From positions 3,388,001-3,452,000 of the forward strand of contig NC_083522.1 of the NCBI RefSeq assembly GCF_032362555.1: a DNA stretch of 64,000 nt, written 5' to 3'. The translations under genes and the position numbers were made by a program. This DNA comes from Amyelois transitella. Taxonomy: Eukaryota; Arthropoda; Insecta; Lepidoptera; Pyralidae. The notes beneath the pieces were generated by a model. The model made no database searches and was not told the origin of the DNA. It saw nothing but the letters and a program-made list of their open reading frames with translations. Shown here piece by piece: positions 1-11,737 of the stretch (the stretch's first letter is position 1; each line of letters opens with the position of its first letter).

Positions 1-400
1 CTTGATTTTTTAAGCTTCCGTCGCGTGTGCAGCCTTAATGGTTAAAGATACAGCGAAACCATGTATAACGGAAATATTCTACATAAAATTATTAAAAAAA
101 TATCCCAAGACAGCATAAGTCTATCTTTTATGGTTGACTCACAATAACACGTATAATTCCTAATAGCTTAGCAGTTCGGAGATTTCTGATTATATTTCTT
201 TACTCTGATGTTTATAATACCAATAACACTCACAATCATTCGTAATTCCTAAAAGTTAATATAAGTACCTATTCAATAAAAAAAGAATCATCGAAATCGG
301 TATATAAACACCAAACTTATACATGAAATGAAATACGCTAGCAAGCCATCGCGCGTAAATACTGAATCATGATATAAGGATTATTTTTGCGTAACGGTTA
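1..400. other. AT-rich intergenic DNA
   Basis: No coding exon, RNA gene or clear repeat was seen in this stretch. It is AT-rich flank that ends where GC-rich LINE-derived sequence starts near 400. Confidence 0.5.
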
Positions 401-1040
401 CCGCGCTCGACGCGGCTAGCGGCGGCAGGGTAGAAAAGGAGCGGGAGGCGAGCGCAAGCTTCATGACCAAGGCAGCCAGGGGGAGACTTCACGCAGTTCT
501 CTCCTCCAACCTCCCCCTGAGGACGAAGCTCGGGATCTACCAAACGTACGTCAGATCCCGCCTCACGTACGCGGCCCCGGCGTGGTACGCATTCTGCTCT
601 GAGACCCACAGGAGAAGACTCAGACCCCAAGAGAACCAAAGTCTCAGAGCAGTCGTCGAAGCCCCGCGCTACGTGAGGAACTCGACGATCCGCAGGGACC
701 TGAAGTGGGAGAACCTAGATATTCGAGAGGGCGGACGCGTCATCACACAACCACCTGCGCGGCATCTCGCCGCTCCACGCCCGCCCTCCGGGCCGTCGGG
801 TGAAACCCTCCCCTCGCTGCCTTGCGGCAGACGTCGTCGACCAGTGACAACGCCGCCGCCGATGGGAACTCCCAGTGTATGAAGTCGTTAAGACCCAGGC
901 CGTCACGGCCGCCCCATCGACCTGCCTACAGTCGTAGGCAGCGATGATGCAATTGAAGAGGGCCAAAAGCCCTCACCAATCTACTCCGACTCCCCTAAGG
1001 GAGTATGGGAAGACCCGACGACGGCAAGATAGTATTGCAC
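400..1040 (+). mobile_element. 5'-truncated jockey-like LINE, 3' end of the reverse transcriptase ORF
   Basis: GC-rich sequence inside an AT-rich region. The plus-strand reading frame from about 460 to 750 carries the region behind the reverse transcriptase palm of jockey-group non-LTR retrotransposons; a typical piece reads YQTYVRSRLTYAAPAWYAFC, followed by a segment ending in RYVRNSTIRRDL. After about 750 the frame is lost. The usual closing motif (H-x-RPPSGR-like) can still be read in a neighbouring frame at 775-800, so at least one frameshift has occurred. The catalytic domain and endonuclease are absent. It is a dead fragment; the exact family is not certain. Confidence 0.75.
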
Positions 1041-1151
1041 AAGCGTTTCAACTTTATTTTCATTTCTTTTTCTTTTGTAAGTTGTAGGTACATATTTCTG
1101 GTTATAATTCTATTACAATATTTTCTTTTGTTTAAATAGGCACTTAGATTT

Positions 1152-1556
1152 ATCTATACTAATATTATAAAACGGAAGAGTTTGTTTGAATGTGCTAATC
1201 TCAAGAACTACGGGTTCGATTTGAAAGATTATTTTTGTGTTGAATAGACCATTTATCGAGGAAGGCTTCAGGCTATACTAGCTGTGCCCGCGACTCCGTC
1301 CGCGTGGAATAGTTATTTTGGGTATCATTGCAGCCCTCAAGGGTGAATAATTTTTGCCGTGTTTTTTTCACATTTTCCATTATTTCTTCGCTCCTTACAG
1401 TTGCAGCGTGATGTTATATAGCCTAAGCCTTCCTCGATAATTGGTCTATTCAACACAAAAAGATTATTTCATTTCGAACCAGCACTTCCTGAGATTAGCG
1501 CGTTCAAACAAACAAACTCTTCAGCTTTATAATATTAGTATAGATTTTGACTACAG
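1152..1556. repeat. Foldback (inverted-repeat) element
   Basis: The left arm (about 1155-1275, from ACTAATATTATAAA to AGGAAGGCTTCAGGCTATA) returns as its reverse complement at about 1420-1553 (TATAGCCTAAGCCTTCCTCG to TTTATAATATTAGTATAG). The arms are over 100 bp with mismatches. The spacer holds the motif CTAGCTGTGCCCGCGACTCC, which is common in lepidopteran genomes. No ORF. Most likely a non-autonomous foldback/MITE-type insertion. Confidence 0.7.
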
Positions 1557-1599
1557 TTTTGTCTATCAGTCTATGTATTATAATTATTAATAGCTTTTT

Positions 1600-2080
1600 A
1601 TATCGATTTAAAAATGACGAAGTTCTATACAAACTTGCACCCCCTATTTCATACCCTTGGGATAGAATTTCAGGATAAAAAGTAGCCTATATTCTAATCC
1701 AGGTTACTAACTATATCTGTGCCGAATTTCGTTCAGATCCGTTTGGTAGATTTTGCGTGATGCGCGTACAAACATACAGACAGACAGACGGACAGACGGA
1801 CAGACCGAAAGACAAAAATTCTAAAAAAAATTGTTTTGGCTTCTTTTGACCCTAAAAAGACACCTTATATTTTTTTCTTAAATATCTTCAATGTACAGAC
1901 AAAGTTCAGTTACAGTTTTATTATATGTTTGGATAACGTCTAGCTGCAACTATTAGGAGCGAAGAAAAAATGGAAAATGTGAAAAAAATCGGGGAAGGAG
2001 CATCCTTGAGGGCTTCAATGATGCCCAAAATAACTATTCCACGCGGACGAAGTCGCAGGCACAGCTAGTATTAAATAAAA
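1600..2080. repeat. Interspersed repeat with a (GACA/GACG)n microsatellite
   Basis: Contains the lepidopteran repeat text around CCGAATTTCGTTCAGATCCG, followed at about 1778-1805 by a run of CAGACAGACGGACAGACGG. From memory this resembles microsatellite-associated elements described in Lepidoptera. At 1957-2070 it carries an inverted copy of the 1278-1395 segment (TCCACGCGGACGAAGTCGCA), so the blocks at 1.15-2.08 kb together form a larger inverted structure. Confidence 0.55.
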
Positions 2081-2377
2081 ATATAACAAAAACAACAACT
2101 TCTGATTTGAATATTATATGATTTATGTAGAAGAGTGTTTGCAAGGTCATCTAAAATAGTATCAGTCTTTCTAACCTTTTTAATTTTTTTTTGAATTTTA
2201 ACGAACTTGTTAAAATATTAAGAGTACAGACAGACACACATTAAACGAGTAAATTTCTCATAGCTGTTTCCTCAATAAATTGTATTGCTAAACAATGCAA
2301 CCTTTGTAAAAAGGTTCAATTATGTATTTGGTTCTATTCGTCTGCATCACTGTAAATACTAAATGTATGCATTAATA

Positions 2378-2620
2378 CATACATACAGTCACGTCTATAT
2401 CCCTTAACAGTAGGTAGATAACAGTCTTAATAAGACTGAAAGGCTACGTTCAGCTGAACGACTTACTGATGAGATTGAAATTCAAATAGTAACAGGTTGC
2501 CAGCGCATCGCATGAAGAATCCCAAGTTTATTAGCCTTTCCCGTTATCGCCTTTTACGAAATCCAAGAACAAGATATAGAGTGGTCCTATTTAAAGGTGC
2601 CGGGAACTACACGGCACGAT
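2378..2620 (-). mobile_element. SINE-1 copy, old, minus strand
   Basis: The reverse complement matches the window's main SINE family (called SINE-1 here) from its head (GTGCCGGGAACTACACGGCA at the right end) to its tail (TATATCCC, then alternating ATAC/ATGT at the left end). Many substitutions show an old insertion. Confidence 0.75.
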
Positions 2621-3160
2621 TATGGATTAAGACAATGTCCCTAAGATCTGCATAAGTTGCTGGAATACACTATATTATTGCTGGCAGATTAGCATGAAGG
2701 TGTCAGTACTTCTGTCATTGATAAACCCCGAAACTATTTTATACAAAATTATTTTATTTATACCAAATTATGTATACATGCAGATTTAGGATAGTTTTAT
2801 CATTATTTATTTAACAATTTTACTAAATTTAATATTATTAATTTATAATTTAAATTTTATATCAACGGTTCTATGGGAAAATATAAAAAGGAAACTTTTA
2901 ACATTTTGAATATATTAAACATCTGTTTTCATTTTATTTGTGTACTCGGAGGTATTTACCACGAATATAATTACTGCGTTCATAGAGCGCTGATGGCGTT
3001 TTAACAAGGGTTTTGTTATTAGTGGAATAAATTATAAATTATTGATAATATTGAAAGCATATCAAAGGGATTGAAAAGTCTCATATTTTTTTATTCATTA
3101 ACCTTTTTTCTGAAAATTCTTACATTCAAATGATAATATAATAAATATGTAACATAACAT
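2621..3160. other. AT-rich intergenic DNA
   Basis: No gene or RNA seen. Low-complexity A/T sequence between two SINE remnants. Confidence 0.5.
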
Positions 3161-3164
3161 GTTA

Positions 3165-3290
3165 TATAATCACGTCTATATCCCTTGCGGGATAGACAAA
3201 GCCAGCAGTCTTAGTCAGACAAATCAAAATACTGAGCTGTTTGGCTAAATGATAGAATTGAGCTTCAAAATAGTGAGATTATAATAAATA
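3165..3290 (-). mobile_element. SINE-1 3' fragment, minus strand
   Basis: Matches the 3' half of SINE-1 in reverse (ATCACGTCTATATCCCTTGC, then the AGACTGAATGGCC-type region in diverged form). The head is missing, as expected for 5' truncation. Confidence 0.65.
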
Positions 3291-3299
3291 TATTATAAA

Positions 3300-4195
3300 A
3301 TTATTATACATACATACATACATACATACATAAACTCACGCCTCTTTCCCGGAGGGGTAGGCAGAGACTACCTCTTTCCACTTGCCACGATCCCTGCATA
3401 CTTCCTTTGCTTCATCCACATTCATAACTCTCTTCATGCAAGCTCGGCGGTTTCGGGCACTTTTGACCTGACCCTTCACCAGGACGTCCTTAATTTGATC
3501 AAGATATGTTCGTCTAGGTCTTCCCACCCCGACCTTTCCCTCCACACTCTCCTTGTATATCTGCTTAGTCAACCTGTTTTCATTCATCCTCTCCACATGA
3601 CCGAACCATCTCAACATACCCTTTTCTATTCCTGTAACTACATCTTCTTTCACATCACAACATTCCCTTATCACGCTGTTCCTTATCCGGTCACTCAATT
3701 TCACACCCAACATACTCCTTAACGCTCTCATTTCCACTGCATTTATTCTGCTTTCGTGCTTCTTTTGCCATACCCAACTTTCACTCCCATACATTAATGT
3801 CGGGACCAACACGCCCCTGTGCACAGCCAGTCGAGCCTTTTTGGATAGTTTCTGACTGCTCATAAAGGCATGCAAAGCTCCATTCACCATGTTCCCCGCG
3901 TTCACTCTCCTTTCAATATCACTATCACACTTGCCATCTGATGTAAACTTTGATCCTAGATATACAAACTCTTTCACTTGCTCAACTTTTTCTCCTCCAA
4001 TCAAAATATTACATGCTGTCATTTCTTTCTCCATTTCAAAAACCAGTGTTTTAGTTTTACTTACGTTCACTTTCATTCCTTTCTCTTTTCAAGCTTCATG
4101 CATACAGTTTACCATCTCCTGTAACTCCTCCGCTGATGACGCCAGTATAACCTGATCGTCGGCATAGAGCAGACATTTGACGAGTAATTCATTCA
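3300..4195 (-). mobile_element. 5'-truncated RTE-type LINE fragment, disrupted reverse transcriptase
   Basis: The minus strand encodes the C-terminal half of an RTE-clade reverse transcriptase. The YADD catalytic motif lies at about 4165, in LLYADDQVILASSAEE. It is followed by a TGA stop near 4090, then an open 246-codon frame (4076-3336) with VYLGSKFTSDGKCDSDIERR, a WFGHVERM motif, RPRRTYLDQI and a C-terminal CRDRGKWKEVVSAYPSGKEA. The element ends in (CATA)n at 3305-3330, i.e. (TATG)n on its own strand. The endonuclease and the first part of the RT are missing, so it is not autonomous. Smaller pieces of the same family lie at 7605, 11478, 38550 and 50130. Confidence 0.85.
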
Positions 4196-4199
4196 TCCT

Positions 4200-4750
4200 T
4201 AATCTTAATAAAATTATTATAAAATAATATAATAATAAAACTATTACTATACTGAGTGAGTTACTATCTCATAGACAAATTACAACTGATACTGCGTAAG
4301 TAGAAGCTTAAATTTATGCTTTACAGACATTAAAATGAAAAGCTAATATATGTATCAAAACGTAAATCTGAATAATACCTCTACGGTATCCAACCACATT
4401 ATTATACTACCTGTCTTGTTATCACGGGAGAGGCTTTTATTTTCCTGCAGCAAACTCACGGGCCTAACAAATGGTCATTCTGTAATAATACAATAACCTT
4501 TGCCCTTTATAGTTCACGCGGAACCAACAAAAAGATGATCTAATTTTCTTGTTTTCTTGAATATTTATCGGCCGTTTATCAGGCTTCTGACCTGCGTGGG
4601 TAACTTGAGTATTACTTCGGAGTGTGTCCGAATAAAGAGGGTTTATTGTATGAATTTAGATCACGACAAGATGGCAGGATTCGTTTTCATATTATCATGT
4701 ATACGTTTGTATTTTAAATTATATTTTAAAGAGGAAATATCCATTCGTTC
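4200..4750. other. AT-rich intergenic DNA
   Basis: No supportable gene. A short plus-strand ORF at 4557-4847 runs into a SINE and shows no domain or codon signal. Confidence 0.45.
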
Positions 4751-4753
4751 AAG

Positions 4754-5038
4754 TGTAATGGTTGAATCCATGTGGTTCCCGGCATCAATACAAAAAAGAG
4801 TAGGACTACTCCATCTCTTTCCCATGGATGTCGTAAAAGGCGACTAAGGGATAGGGTTACAAACTTGGGATTCTTTTTTAGGCGCTGGTCTAGCAACCTG
4901 TCACTATTTGAATCTCAATTCTATCATTAGGCCAAATAGCTGAACGTAGCAATTCAAGTCTTTTCGAGACTGGTGGCTCTGTCTACCCCGCAAGGGATAT
5001 AGACGTGACCATGTATGTGTGTGTGTAATGGTTGAATC
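4754..5038 (+). mobile_element. SINE-1 copy with target-site duplication
   Basis: Full SINE-1 unit: head TGTGGTTCCCGGCATCAATA, body with ATGGATGTCGTAAAAGGCGA, tail CCCGCAAGGGATATAGACGT and a short (TG)n end. It is bounded by 15-bp direct repeats TGTAATGGTTGAATC at 4754-4768 and 5024-5038, the expected footprint of LINE-driven retrotransposition. Confidence 0.9.
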
Positions 5039-5039
5039 G

Positions 5040-5680
5040 GGACGTATTTGAGGAGCGCGCTGCTCTCGCGTTTGGTCTCTAACAGCGCACAATTGATACC
5101 CTACAAAATTTCTTTTGTATCCCTTTAGGTGGTTTTGTTAACTCACCCCCTAAGGCTGACGTTACATATTTCGCATCGCGTAGCCGTTCAATTTTATCCC
5201 AATAACCAGCATTCATTCCACACTAAACAATATTACTTATCTGAATACAAAATGCGACCAATTAATATATTAATGATATTTATAATTACTCGCTACTGCA
5301 GCGTTGCTGCAACATTGCCCACTAACCCATTTGAGAATGTGCCGTCATTTGTCCGGGCTCGATTCCGTTGGGACGTACGAACTGTTACTTGTTATAGGCG
5401 CTGTTCACATTGGTCCAGCCACTGGATTCAAACGTCCACAGAGCTTCCATACGCCAACGAATGGGTTTGGTCTTCTTAGGTCATGTCTAGATCACAGGTC
5501 TGTATGGTTTGGTAAACACCAAGGTTAATTTGAAATGTGTTTGTTGGCAATTTAGATCGCCAATTAGTTACTTCATAAATAAATGTAGCAACCACTACTA
5601 TGCGACTTAATGTGGCTGCGACCCAGGACAGTACTGCCAAATAACCATTTTAACTTTATTTCTACAGGTTTTTCAGCTAT
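5040..5680. other. Non-repetitive stretch, no supported gene
   Basis: A plus-strand ORF around 5252 starts MRPINILMIFIITRYCS, which looks a little like a signal peptide. The frame closes after about 75 codons with no recognisable domain, splice partner or promoter. I do not call it a gene. Confidence 0.4.
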
Positions 5681-5681
5681 G

Positions 5682-5963
5682 GTATCATTCTGTGCCGTGT
5701 TGTTCCCGGCACCAATACAAAAAGTATAGGACCACTCTATCTCTTTTCCATGGATGTCGTAAAAGGCGACTAAGGGATAGGCTCACAAACTTGGGATTCT
5801 TTTTAAGGCGATGGGCTAGGAACCTGTCGCTATTTGAATCTCAATTCTATCATTAAGCCAAATAGCTGAATGTGGCCATTCAGTCTTTTCAAGACTGTTG
5901 TCTCTGTCTACCCCGCAAGGGACATAGACGTGACCATATGTATGTATGTATGTATCATTCTGT
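5682..5963 (+). mobile_element. SINE-1 copy with target-site duplication
   Basis: Complete SINE-1 with (TATG)n tail. The flanking direct repeat GTATCATTCTGT occurs at 5682-5693 and 5952-5963. Confidence 0.9.
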
Positions 5964-6499
5964 TGGAATCATCATCATCATTATAACTTTCAAGGGCTTA
6001 TCACATCGGCCAGCGGCTGGCCTAGTATGCCATAGCGCATAGTGGGTTATAACCCTCATATCGCTACGTGTACTGTTGTTTTTAGTTTGTTATGTCAATT
6101 TTTGTTCCCGTTTTCTCCCCTGTTGTTCAAGTAGTTGTTTTTGGGCAAGGTACATTTTTAATTTGATAGGTTTTTTGAACCCAATTTTCCTGACCTATTT
6201 TATATAGGTAGGTATATACACGTTTGTGTATAATAACATGCAATTTAAAACTGCTTTAAACAAGAATAAAGAAAATCTTATATAATAGTTAATAGAAACA
6301 TTGAGTTTCTATAAATTGAATTTATCTTAAATAAATTATTATAGTTTAAGTTACTCTTGAATTAAACCTTAATTTTTTTATGGTTGTTCATGTTCATAAG
6401 AGCTTTATGGTTTAAGAATAAAGTTAAAAGTTAAGTCTAGTCAAGTTTACTCGATTTAGTCTTTTTCGGCTCAAATAAAAGACAAATAAATTATTTTAT

Positions 6500-6790
6500 T
6501 TTGATCACTTAAAATGGGAAGTATTATTTCAATTAAAAAGTTCAATAAGGGATGCGCAGAAGCCTGCAAACTTTTAATGGGAATAAACATGCCGCCTCCG
6601 CCGTGGCCAAAGCCCTGCCGGAGAAAAAATGCAGGCTAGACGTAGTAAAAAATGGCGTGCATACCCATGGTATCATACTGCGTAGACTAAACAAAGTAAA
6701 AAAAATCGTAAAGCAGACCAAGAATCCGACACTGTAAATGGAGGGTGCAACTGGGACCACGCAATGATGAGAATAAGACTGTATTTAAAA
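6500..6790 (+). other. Short unassigned sequence with LINE-like remnants
   Basis: Two overlapping short ORFs (6552-6737 on plus, 6542-6760 on minus) lie here without recognised domains. The sequence after 6737 (GGAGGGTGCAACTGGGACCA) is echoed at 38476 next to an RTE fragment. This suggests a decayed retroelement rather than a gene. Confidence 0.35.
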
Positions 6791-6800
6791 AAACACATAC

Positions 6801-7084
6801 ATTTACAATAAAATGCCGTGTGGTTCCCGACACCAATACAAAAAAAAAGGATATGACCACTCTATCTCGTTCCCATGGATGTCGTAAAAGGCGACTAAGG
6901 GATAGGCTTATAAACTTGGGATATTTCTTTTAGACGATGGGCTAGCAACCTGTCACTATTTTAATCTCAATTCTATCATCAAGCCAAAAAGGTGAACGTG
7001 GCCTACCAGTCTTTTCAAGTCTATTGGCTCTGTCTACCCCGCAAGGGATATAAACGTGACTATATGTATGTATTTACAATAAAA
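6801..7084 (+). mobile_element. SINE-1 copy with target-site duplication
   Basis: Complete SINE-1 (head GCCGTGTGGTTCCCGACACC, tail GTGACTATATGTATGT). The flanking repeat ATTTACAATAAAA occurs at 6801-6813 and 7072-7084. Confidence 0.9.
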
Positions 7085-7591
7085 ATGTCCGCACGTCATA
7101 ACAAAAAAATCAACAAGTGATCGAGATGTGGGTCCGATAGGTTGTAAATAGGGTCTCCATATGGAGCCGCGCCCAACTGGGACGAATCGCCCATTTGTGC
7201 ATATTTGAGTGGGCGAAAAACGCGAGCGAGGGAAATCACAAGATTTGGTGGGTAAATAATTAAATATGTATACGGGGTGCTGTGTACAGAGGCCACATAG
7301 AAAATCGTACAACCTAAATACTTGCCTACGATAGGATAAAGGTGAAAAGTAAAGCTACTTTCTTATTTGGCTCACTGTACATTTGTTGCACGTCTTTAAC
7401 CTTGAAAGAATTGCTTCAAAGATGGTTTCGTTTTATATACTAGATTTGTTAATCCTATTTCTGTACTTTGATAAAATCTCTAGTCTACTCTACTACATTA
7501 GAGATGCTAAAACTAAAGACTAAACTGAAAGCTTTAAAATAAAAAACGACACTTTGAGTACATTTTACCCAAATGGGGGTTTTTTGAACAA

Positions 7592-7724
7592 TATCTGCAT
7601 AAATGAATGTGGATGAAGCGAAGGAAATATGCAGAGATCGTGGCAAGTAGAAAGAGGTAGTCTCTGCTTACCCCTCCGGGAAAGAGGCGTGATTTTATGT
7701 ATGTATACATGTATCTGCATAAAT
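7592..7724 (+). mobile_element. Very short RTE 3' end insertion with target-site duplication
   Basis: About 107 bp of the extreme 3' end of the RTE family seen at 3.3 kb: the last codons (NVDEAKEICRDRGK, then a stop where Trp is expected, KEVVSAYPSGKEA) plus a short TATG tail. It is bounded by 13-bp direct repeats TATCTGCATAAAT at 7592-7604 and 7712-7724. It records a severely 5'-truncated insertion. Confidence 0.9.
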
Positions 7725-10340
7725 AGTATAAGTAAAAGGTGACTGACAGATCTATCATTGCACAAGTAAAACTGAAGATCATTATATTAAAATTTATTAC
7801 AAGTTACATTACACGGCATATACGCCAAATATTTTCCAACAATTCCAGGGGATCCAAAAACATATGTTTGAAAAAATTTTCTCCTTAGGCAGCCAACAGT
7901 AGAATTCCTTACTTTCTCCGTGTCGCAAAAGATCGCCCCCGTTGGCATGTAAAGCGGGATAATCTTCTAATAAACTCATGAATACTGATACCGTAATCTA
8001 AATACACAGGAAAAAGAGGCGAAGTTAACGTGACTCCGACGATATAAAGGTGAACAAGTGAGGTTTGTACAACAAATTAAATTCTTTAATCCTGCCGTAC
8101 CCTTTTTCCGCTTTTTATTTGAAATAACATAGGTACGTATCATGTGACATTTTTATCTACTAAAGGAGAAGAGCCGTGTGTTCAAAACGGATTCATGTTT
8201 TGTGTTTATTGTACTGCCACTTTTTAATTATTAAAATTCATATTTGTAATTGATGAAATTGACGTCATAACTCCTTGCAATTTCAATTATGCAGATATAG
8301 CATATATTTTTTTAATTTGGTTTAGTATTAAGAAAATATTAAAATTTTAACAGGTTTATTGAGGCATACTCTTAATGTTTTCAACAAGACCTAAAAGTCT
8401 AAATAACGGACCAAAATCAAACAAAAATAAATTATACATGCCAGAATTCTGTGTGAGACATAAGGTGAAAATTTGTTTGGAAATCAATAATTCTAACCCG
8501 TGTGAAGCTGGGGCGGATTGCTAGTAATGATGTGTGTATGGCCCAAAAAGTAACCCACATTGCACAAAAGAATTGTCATAGTAAAGTGTTGCAAATAGTT
8601 CAGAATTCGTTTCGTGTTTTCCACGCATTTGCCCTGTGTTGCCACATCGAAAAATATGACCGCCATTGTGCACCACCTGCATTGTGCAGTTTGCAACTTT
8701 AGAAATATATTCAAGATGTGTGCTTTTTTTATTTTCTAGCCACAATGTAAAGAGAGGTAGGTTTTTTAAAACTGAAATCGAGATTCAGATTTAGTGACAG
8801 ATTGCTAGCGCTTATAGTGTAAAAGATGAATTCCCACATGTATAAGAATTTTAGAAAACCTGTGGAAAATCTAGCAGCTGGCACGTACTATTTTTTTATA
8901 TTGCTACCAGATCAGCATGGAAGCAATTTTTGAAACGATAAAAACAACTTAAAAACAAAAAATTCACGTTTTAGAAACTATAAGGCCGACTTGCCTACTT
9001 ACTTTTTCTATACAACTGACCCAGAATCGTCTCATGACCTTCGACCTTAACAGCTCAGGCCATACTAGTTGTAGCATATAATTAAAGGTGAATTTATAAT
9101 AGAACATGTGATATCTATATTAGGAACGTTTACCTCAACAACAAGAGACAGTACGTATCGTACCTAAAGTAGTAATTACAGGTATAAGAATTTTAAAGTA
9201 TATGAGGCGCATTTTAAATGATAGACGTTATGACACACGCTAACCAAGGTATTTGGTTAAATTATATGCTATTGGAAATTCTCGCTTTGTTAGTACCTCA
9301 GCTTGCCTTCTCAATACTTCAATCATATTACATACAATTCATTTAAATATTATTAGTGCATTTTTCTTCATCCGTATCTATGACATAACTTCCATGAATT
9401 AAAAGTATTATATGTGGTTACGTGCATATATATTTAAATTTTATTTTGTTTATCAATAAATCATAAATTTTCCTAAAACCATGTGTTTGTTATATTCTAA
9501 ACATTATCAAGCAACCTAATTATCAATAATTTATTCAGTACCTTCCAAAATAATGAAATATGTTTAATATAACAATCTCGGGATTTATTTTTCAGGCGAA
9601 AACGTGTTAGAAACACTAATTCAATTTTAATCTCAATTCCATCATTTTTCAGTATTGGATTAGGCATTTGTCTTCCATCTCACCTGATATTAACCGAAAG
9701 TGACAATGATGTTACATGCCTTTCCAAAAGATACCCATTTCTAAATAAATTTATACTATTTTATCAGACATTCGATTAAATCTAACAACAAGCTCGCTCT
9801 TTCAACAACGAAGAAAAATGTGAATATAAAAACGTGTCTCATGAAAACATACGCATTGCTACAATGTCGTGAATGTAATTTATTATTTACCGCATATTTT
9901 ATACACGACACATGATCCATTGCTGGGCAGTAATGGCGTATCACACTTTCTGTGTATTTATACGCAGCAATGTATAAGTATTACATCAATCTTTTTCTTA
10001 GTTCGGTTAACACGCTTACTTCTCTGCAAAGGACCCGAGGTGTGCCTTTTACATCTATATATTCATCAACTGATTAAAACTTATAAAAGATATAACTATG
10101 AATATAGAAGTTACACTAGTCTGATTTATGAATTTGTTAAAACTGTATTATAATAAGAATTTATTAATAATAAGAGTAGTTTTTCTTAAGTGTGAACAAT
10201 ATGGAAATATAAACCGTTGTTAATTATTTAAATATTTCCTTACTTCTACCTAATTATATCAATATCATCTTTTCGAGAACATGTTTGTTATTCCGGGAAC
10301 GGTTGATCATTTCCTGGAACATTACATTACGCATAAATGG
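7725..10340. other. AT-rich intergenic DNA
   Basis: No supported exon or RNA gene. A remnant of a widespread repeat end (GTGTGAAGCTGGGGCGGATT then GCTAGTA) lies at 8499-8527. The paired plus and minus ORFs at 8493-8745 and 9756-10153 look like chance open frames. Confidence 0.45.
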
Positions 10341-10342
10341 AG

Positions 10343-10374
10343 GTATTTCTATATATATATATATATAGAAATAC
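10343..10374. repeat. Perfect 32-nt palindrome with (TA)n core
   Basis: The arms GTATTTCTATATATAT and ATATATATAGAAATAC pair without mismatch or spacer, so it could extrude as a cruciform. It may have grown from a (TA)n microsatellite. Confidence 0.85.
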
Positions 10375-10904
10375 ATTATTGTAGTTGCTGATTTTGAGCC
10401 ATATGCTCAAACACATCATTGAACAAAATCATTGCAATGACATAGTACCAGCTAGAATTTTACATATGTTAGATTTGTTAACCCCGTAAAATTCCCACAG
10501 AAGCGGAGACCTCAGCAACAGTTAGAGAATTTGTTTGTATCAAAACCACATCTGTGGATCAAAAGGCGAAATTACGAGCAATTAAACGTTATTACAAGCT
10601 GTAGTTAGTGCTAGCTGAGTATTGACTATAAAATTTTATCGTTTACGGTTTATTATTAAACAGAAAACAAACACGTACCTGCTATCAATCTATTGCACGT
10701 TTTACTAGCTCTGATATTGACCAAACGGCAGGAGAATACATGAATAGAAACGCGCGATTTAAAACTAAATCATCCGGTTAATTTATAGCTAAATGGCATG
10801 CAGTTTTTATTTATAGAATCTTTTTTAACAAACTATTTATTGTTCCCCGGCTTAGTAAATGCTTTTTTTTGTTAACATTTATTTCATTGCAAATCCGATG
10901 AGAC

Positions 10905-11092
10905 CAATACTTTTATCTTTCCCATGGATGTCGTAAAAGGCGACTAAGGGATAGGCTTATAAACTGGTATTCCTCTTGTAGGCGATGGGCTAACACCGTG
11001 ACACTATTTAAATCTCCATTTCATCATAAAGCCATACAGTTGATTGCAGCCTTTGTCTACCCCGCAAAGGATAAAGACGTGACTATATGTAT
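10905..11092 (+). mobile_element. SINE-1 copy, head missing
   Basis: Starts inside the body (CCCATGGATGTCGTAAAAGG) and runs to the tail (AAAGACGTGACTATATGTAT). The first part of the unit is lost and internal positions are diverged. Confidence 0.75.
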
Positions 11093-11477
11093 GTGTGAAA
11101 TAATACTTTTTCCGAAAAAACGATTCCATACGTTTGGCGATTTATTTATTTCTAGGTTATTTATAGAAATTTCAAGATAATTCTTAAAGTGAAGTAAAAA
11201 AAAATAAGGGATAGGTAACAAAGTAACAGATATAAAAGCTTTCTTTTGCTTTTAATAATATTAGTTGAAATAACATGTCTCTCTTATCTGGTGCTATCTT
11301 GAACATGTTCTCACCTGAACCGGCAGCAACTGGGTTCATACTCTTGTCAAACTTATCTATATTTCGAGAAAATCGACAACGTTAACGTCAAAATTCAGGA
11401 CAAAAGCACCCTTTAACGACTAAATTATATTATATATAAAAAAAGAAAACTTACATGAAAAAAACCAATACTTATAA

Positions 11478-11515
11478 GCAGGGATCGTGACAAGTGGAAA
11501 GATATAGTCTCTGTA
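11478..11515 (+). mobile_element. RTE 3' fragment
   Basis: About 40 bp (GCAGGGATCGTGACAAGTGG and following) matches the RTE segment that encodes CRDRGKWKE. No tail repeat is kept. Confidence 0.5.
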
Positions 11516-11517
11516 AT

Positions 11518-11737
11518 GTAACGTAAACAATGTGCATTCGTCCAAGATTTAGATTTAAGAGATCTATGTATATTTGTAAATTGACGTCCGGTGAAAATGC
11601 TGCAGTGTAGTTTGTTCCGCCGCTTCTTCTACACAAGCGCTTTGGAAGCGGTAGTAGCTTTAATTAGATTTAAGTGATGTGACATCAGTAAGTGATACCT
11701 TGTATCCATTTTTGAAAATAAATCTATTCTATTCTAT
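11518..11737 (+). mobile_element. LINE 3'-tail fragment ending in a (TCTAT)n repeat
   Basis: Shares the block GTGAAAATGCTGCAGTGTAG, CTTCTTCTACACAAG, GGAAGCGGTAGTAG and TTGTATCCATTTTTGAAAAT with copies at 37.97, 17.24 (reverse), 42.56 (reverse) and, more diverged, the 3' end of the LINE in SNX intron 1 (55.0 kb). It ends in ATTCTATTCTATTCT. It is the non-coding 3' end of a jockey-group LINE family. Confidence 0.7.

Noticed and set aside
3495-4155. Plus-strand ORFs opposite the RTE fragment
   Set aside because: Antisense shadows of the RTE reverse transcriptase frame.
5129-5528. Possible secreted-protein exon (MRPINILMIFII start)
   Set aside because: Two overlapping frames compete, no splice partner or promoter was found, and the sequence lies between two SINEs.
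6552-6737. 61-aa basic plus-strand ORF
   Set aside because: Short, overlapped by a minus ORF of similar length, and next to sequence repeated at 38.48 kb; more likely retroelement debris.
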